Source: Endotrypanum monterogeii (taxonomy: Eukaryota; Euglenozoa; Kinetoplastea; Trypanosomatida; Trypanosomatidae). From it: a DNA stretch of 64,000 bases. The stretch is from contig CM007343.1 of the NCBI GenBank assembly GCA_000333855.2, positions 121,783 to 185,782 on the forward strand, in the 5' to 3' direction. Below are positions 61,830 through 64,000 of the stretch, piece by piece; within the stretch, counting starts at the first letter, position 1; each line of letters opens with the position of its first letter. Both the position numbers and the translations under genes were made by a program. The notes beneath the pieces were generated by a model. That model worked only from the letters and a program-made list of their open reading frames with translations, did no database searches and was not told where the DNA came from.

Positions 61830-62051
61830 ATGAGCCGTATGTGGGAAAACCATTTGAAGCGGGAGGAACAGAGCCGCCAACTCTCCGAAAGGTTGATTCC
61901 CTCACCGTCTCGGAAGACACTCCGCCTACTCCTTGCACTGAACAGAATGACTGCACCACGCGCACCAGGCAACACCACTCAATCGTTTGGTGCGCAGGTT
62001 CGTGTATTCTGTCTCGGTGTTCTCTCTTGGCAGCAGACGCATGTTCTTTGA
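61830..62051 (+). CDS. Possible small protein, 73 aa (uncertain)
   Basis: Within a complex-sequence stretch, the frame from the ATG at 61830 gives 73 aa with a basic, helix-forming start (MSRMWENHLKREEQ) and a Leu-rich middle. Overlapping frames also exist: a longer + frame from 61808 that runs into TG repeats, and a minus frame over 61510-62214. No frame has a recognisable motif, so any gene here is unproven. It might also be untranslated sequence before the terminal gene. Confidence 0.25.
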   Translation: MSRMWENHLKREEQSRQLSERLIPSPSRKTLRLLLALNRMTAPRAPGNTTQSFGAQVRVFCLGVLSWQQTHVL

Positions 62052-62873
62052 GCAGTAAAAGTGGGGGGGGGGAAATCGTATCATCTCTCTCTTTTTGTGT
62101 GTGTGTGTGTTTGTGTGTGTGTGTGCCTGCAGGGCTGACTACTACCCCCCCCTCCCCATTCGTTGCCGCCTTGCGCTCACCCTCCAGAGACAAACAAGAG
62201 GGCGGGGGGAACACATTTTATCGCTTTCCTTCGCTGTACACCGTTGATCTTTGGAACATCGGTGTATCAAGAACACAAAAGGAATCCACAAGGGAAAAAA
62301 AAAGAGAACAATCAATATCTGAAGGAAGCGTTCACCACCGTTTTTCTCCCCCGTCCTCGATGCCGGCAGGGGGAAGGAGGTGCCAGTAATTCAATGCGGT
62401 AGTGGCCTGGCCGCCCATTTCTCCTGTCCCTCGCGCATACGTGCATGATGCAGCTCTCCTTATTCGACTATATCTTCTTTTTTTTTCCGCTGTACCCTTT
62501 GCTCACTCTTTTTATCTCTTATTGTCTGTGTACATCTGTGCGTACGAACGTATATGGTGTATTCTCTTATCGTTATTGGCGTCCCTCTCCTTCCTTGTTT
62601 TCTGTTTGCTCTCATCACTTGTTGTCGCTGCTGTCGTGAACCCACGTAACTGGAGTGAGTCTTCGAAGTTCTCTGCCTGCCTGCCTGTGCGTGTGTGTGT
62701 GTGTGTGTGTAGAGGGTGAATTTCTCAACTGTGCAACAGGTGTGGTACTGACCTGTATTTGCGTGTAGTAGTGGCTGGAAATACTTTCTCCATCGCTACT
62801 CAGTGCCCTGCTTTCCTATCCATCTTTCATATTTGCGTTCCTCCCCCTCCCCCCCCCCGTCCCTCGACACATC

Positions 62874-64000
62874 ATGCCGCTCTACAATATCACTATCTGC
62901 CCACTGAAGCTCAATGCCTACTTTTGTCGTGCGGGCTCAGTGTACGTGGTGGTGATGTCACGCAAAGGACTAGAAATTGCCACGAACCCATCTATGTGCA
63001 ATGGCAACAACGAAGTCATCTTCTCGGACGTCGAAGGTCTCAGCAGCACGAGATCCTTCGAGCTCTCCTTCAATTCGCCAAAAGACCGCCGGACACTGAG
63101 CTTTGGCATATACGACTTTACCAACCGCAAGAACTCCGCCAAGCTGACGGGGTTCGACATCCCGCTCGCAGGGATGTGCAGCGTGTTGGCAGGGGAATCC
63201 ATGTGTGAAAAAAAAGGCATCTCGTTTCGCGTTTCCGGCCAACCCGGGCGACTCGACGTCATCTTTCGCATGTACCCTGTCGGCACACCTGTCCCCCAAC
63301 TTCGTGTGGTGCAGTCAAGCGAGTCTCCGGCTGGCACGACGACCGACGCAGCGGGCAACCATCTCAATCGAACCACTGCTGCAGCCTCAAACAGCCTCAC
63401 GACCGGGACCCCCGGGGCTGGGCCTAACAGGAATACACGCCTGCCGGAGAACACGCTGCAAACACTCATGCACGAGGGGATCATCTCTGATCACCTAGAC
63501 GGTGTGGAGATGGACCTGGATTTGGCAAACGAGATCGCCGTGCGTACCTCCGCCCTCTTCCCAAGCCGCGCCGACTTAGGAGAGCAGATTCGCACGCTGA
63601 CGCGCGAAATCCAGAAACTCGAGTATGATGCACAGTACGCCGTGAAGGACAAAGTCGCGGTCGGCTCTGCCGCGCATGCCGCCCTGCGGAGTGAGATTCT
63701 TTTCTGGAAGGAGAAAGTGATAGAGATTGATGACAAGTCCGCGCACGAAGCGGGGCTCGCACAGAAACTAGAGGAGCCAAAGCCTCAGTCAACCGCATCA
63801 GATAGCTACATTGCAGACATTGAGGCGCAGCTAGTGGCGAAGAACCTCGAAATGAGCCACCTTGAGGAGCAGCAAAGCTACCGAGACGTCACGGAGGATG
63901 TAGTGAAGCTGCTGGATCAAATCGACCACCTACAGGCGGTGTTGGTGGAGCTGAAGCATAAGGAGAACGCCCCGGACGTGCCAAAGAGCAGGGATATCGA
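62874..64000 (+). CDS. C2-like/coiled-coil protein, N-terminal 375 residues (runs off the window)
   Basis: An uninterrupted frame from the ATG at 62874 to the window end. The first 145 residues look like a beta-sandwich of the C2 type: alternating strands such as SVYVVVMSRKG, EVIFSDVEGL, LSFGIYDFTNRKN and GRLDVIFRMY, preceded by no signal peptide. A Thr/Ser/Asn-rich linker (about 150-190) follows, then acidic helical sequence with coiled-coil character from about 225 (TLTREIQKLEYD, IADIEAQLVAKNLEMSHLEE) to the edge. The architecture suggests a membrane- or microtubule-associated scaffold, but no named family is certain. The real end is outside the window. Confidence 0.85.
   Translation, partial: MPLYNITICPLKLNAYFCRAGSVYVVVMSRKGLEIATNPSMCNGNNEVIFSDVEGLSSTRSFELSFNSPKDRRTLSFGIYDFTNRKNSAKLTGFDIPLAGMCSVLAGESMCEKKGISFRVSGQPGRLDVIFRMYPVGTPVPQLRVVQSSESPAGTTTDAAGNHLNRTTAAASNSLTTGTPGAGPNRNTRLPENTLQTLMHEGIISDHLDGVEMDLDLANEIAVRTSALFPSRADLGEQIRTLTREIQKLEYDAQYAVKDKVAVGSAAHAALRSEILFWKEKVIEIDDKSAHEAGLAQKLEEPKPQSTASDSYIADIEAQLVAKNLEMSHLEEQQSYRDVTEDVVKLLDQIDHLQAVLVELKHKENAPDVPKSRDI

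Larger units (their letters stand above)
59450..62873. other. 3.4-kb spacer with repeat B, right arm
   Basis: Contains complex sequence (59590-59848) joined to repeat B right arm (59849-60300), TG tracts at 60627-60643 and 62096-62125, and a complex stretch (61590-62060) that may hold a small gene (listed separately). A T/C-arm-like GGGTTCGACCC at 61056-61066 is not part of a tRNA. The pyrimidine-rich leader of the terminal gene lies at 62808-62865. Confidence 0.55.

Noticed and set aside
61510..62214. 234-codon minus-strand frame and 193-codon + frame at 61808-62389
   Set aside because: Both run through TG repeats and low-complexity sequence; a minus-strand gene would oppose the uniform + transcription.
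1..64000. CRISPR array, rRNA, phage or viral elements
   Set aside because: No regularly spaced repeat array, no rRNA-like sequence and no integrase, capsid or polymerase-like frame was seen.

Overview
The window looks like nuclear DNA of a trypanosomatid, most likely Leishmania or a close relative. All convincing genes lie on the + strand, none shows an intron, and they are separated by 0.5-3.4 kb spacers full of homopyrimidine runs, (TG)n/(AC)n and (TA)n microsatellites. Polypyrimidine tracts followed by AG sit a short way upstream of several start codons, as expected for spliced-leader trans-splicing of a polycistronic transcript. The gene set (ABCG half-transporter, aldose 1-epimerase, a stand-alone trypanothione-synthetase-type amidase, AMPK beta, acetyl-CoA synthetase) fits what I recall of Leishmania chromosome 23. 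That placement is inference from memory; I could not run a search.

Layout. 1-2.6 kb: spacer with a 27-unit TG repeat. 2.6-6.4 kb: ABCG transporter with a cysteine-rich N-terminal ectodomain. 7.6-13.4 kb: a 1937-aa protein of unknown function with a faint RasGAP-like core. 13.4-15.4 kb: a spacer with a 20-N gap beside a 46-bp perfect palindrome and G-rich runs. 15.4-21.3 kb: a 94-aa ORF, an aldose 1-epimerase and a glycosyltransferase-like protein. 23.5-26.8 kb: a large FtsX/MacB-type permease. 29.9-30.6 kb: the CHAP amidase. 31.7-39.4 kb: a helical protein, a 1390-aa coiled-coil protein and a 220-aa hypothetical. 41.2-49.1 kb: AMPK beta, a multi-pass membrane protein, a 98-aa protein, a SET-domain methyltransferase and an FtsJ/MRM2-type rRNA methyltransferase. 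50.3-52.7 kb: acetyl-CoA synthetase broken by an N run and a 1-base deletion. 54.4-59.4 kb: an EF-hand protein and an XRN-family exoribonuclease. 62.9 kb to the end: a C2-like/coiled-coil protein running off the window.

Two pairs of nearly identical inverted repeats overlay this. One (about 230 bp) has arms at 18.5 and 47.3 kb; the other (about 452 bp) has arms at 53.5 and 59.8 kb and brackets the EF-hand and XRN genes. In Leishmania such dispersed repeats are often SIDER retroposon remnants and can seed linear amplicons. They, the palindrome at the 13.6 kb gap and the mis-sized gap in acetyl-CoA synthetase are the most checkable structural observations.

The genes do not form one pathway, as is normal for trypanosomatid transcription units. 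Themes are acetate/sugar metabolism and energy sensing (acetyl-CoA synthetase, epimerase, AMPK beta), membrane transport (ABCG, FtsX-like) and RNA metabolism (XRN, FtsJ). I found no clear tRNA, rRNA, CRISPR array or minus-strand gene.
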